Positions 5,436 to 5,536 of a stretch of 5,536 bases of DNA are shown here, piece by piece. Below the pieces are notes generated by a model that saw only the letters and a list, made by a program, of their open reading frames with translations, was not told the DNA's origin and made no database searches. How positions within the stretch are numbered: the stretch's first letter is position 1; every line of letters begins with the position of its first letter. The DNA lies in NCBI GenBank assembly GCA_000432335.1, contig HF995362.1:7839-13374 (forward strand), read 5' to 3'. The stretch comes from Firmicutes bacterium CAG:646 (GTDB taxonomy: Bacteria; Bacillota; Clostridia; Lachnospirales; Lachnospiraceae). A program made the position numbers and the translations under genes.

Positions 5436-5468
5436 AAAAATACTTTTTTACAACGAAAAAGTATTTTT
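5436..5468. repeat. A/T-rich 13-bp perfect inverted repeat
   Basis: AAAAATACTTTTT (5436-5448) and AAAAAGTATTTTT (5456-5468) are exact inverted copies around a seven-base loop. The repeat lies just upstream of the radical SAM promoter -35, between it and a likely divergent gene. It could be a binding site, an A-tract upstream promoter element or a hairpin. As the flanking genes point away from it, termination is less likely. Confidence 0.6.
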
Positions 5469-5522
5469 CCCTATAGCAAACGATCCATAAGAAAGTTATT
5501 AAGACAACAAAGGAGCTGTTGC

Positions 5523-5536
5523 GTGAAGTGCATATC
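5523..5536 (+). CDS. Probable start of a divergent gene (only four codons visible)
   Basis: AAAGGAG (5509-5515) is a near-ideal ribosome binding site seven bases before a GTG at 5523, which opens the frame MKCI and runs off the window. A TTG at 5519 in another frame is too close to the site. The visible part is too short to identify a product. The call rests only on the ribosome site and on the lack of another gene between here and the radical SAM promoter. Confidence 0.4.

Noticed and set aside
5436..5468. Bidirectional intrinsic terminator
   Set aside because: The stem is nearly all A/T, and both flanking genes read away from it, so no transcript would end there.
5441..5491. Plus-strand promoter for the right-edge gene (TTTACA at 5447 with TATAGC at 5472)
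   Set aside because: The spacer would be 19 bases and the -10 is weak, so it was not listed.

Overview
The window looks like a piece of a low-to-mid-GC Firmicutes chromosome, most likely a gut Clostridia of the Lachnospiraceae type. The grounds are the A/T-rich intergenic DNA, AAGGAGG-type ribosome sites, sigma-A promoters, TTG/ATG starts, an HPr-like protein of a kind common in that family, a Gram-positive LexA (SOS) box and an SdpR/SdpI pair. No RNA gene, CRISPR array, insertion sequence or prophage gene is visible. Family and organism assignments come from recognition of the sequence; no database search was run.

Layout from left to right. (1) Bases 1-1610, minus strand: the first 536 residues of a Rad3/XPD/DinG-type DNA helicase with an N-terminal RecB/Cas4-like PD-(D/E)XK nuclease domain and Fe-S cysteines; its C-terminal part lies beyond base 1. 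(2) Bases 1611-1811: a compact divergent control region with one promoter for each direction and two related 22-bp inverted repeats. (3) Bases 1812-2710, plus strand: a two-gene operon, an SdpR-type ArsR repressor translationally coupled to an SdpI-type membrane protein, with no SdpABC toxin genes in view. (4) Bases 2711-3111: a terminator, a short minus-strand HPr-like gene lacking the phosphocarrier histidine but keeping the regulatory serine region, and its promoter with a FadR/PdhR-like operator. (5) Bases 3193-5429, minus strand: a two-gene operon of a radical SAM protein (putative DNA modification/repair, TIGR03916-like) and its usual partner (TIGR03915/DUF4130-like). (6) The right edge: an A/T-rich inverted repeat and probably the first codons of a divergent plus-strand gene.

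The most interesting part is the radical SAM operon. Its promoter has a perfect TTGACA and 17-bp spacer and carries two LexA boxes, one a full match to the Bacillus-type consensus. These boxes show that the gene starts at an internal ATG (5361) rather than at the upstream TTG of the longest frame. The radical SAM protein also has a helix-hairpin-helix DNA-binding segment and ends in QMSLF, which resembles a sliding-clamp-binding peptide. Together these point to an SOS-induced, replication-linked DNA repair or modification pathway whose chemistry is unknown to me. The nuclease-helicase at the other end is a second DNA-processing gene, but has no visible LexA box.
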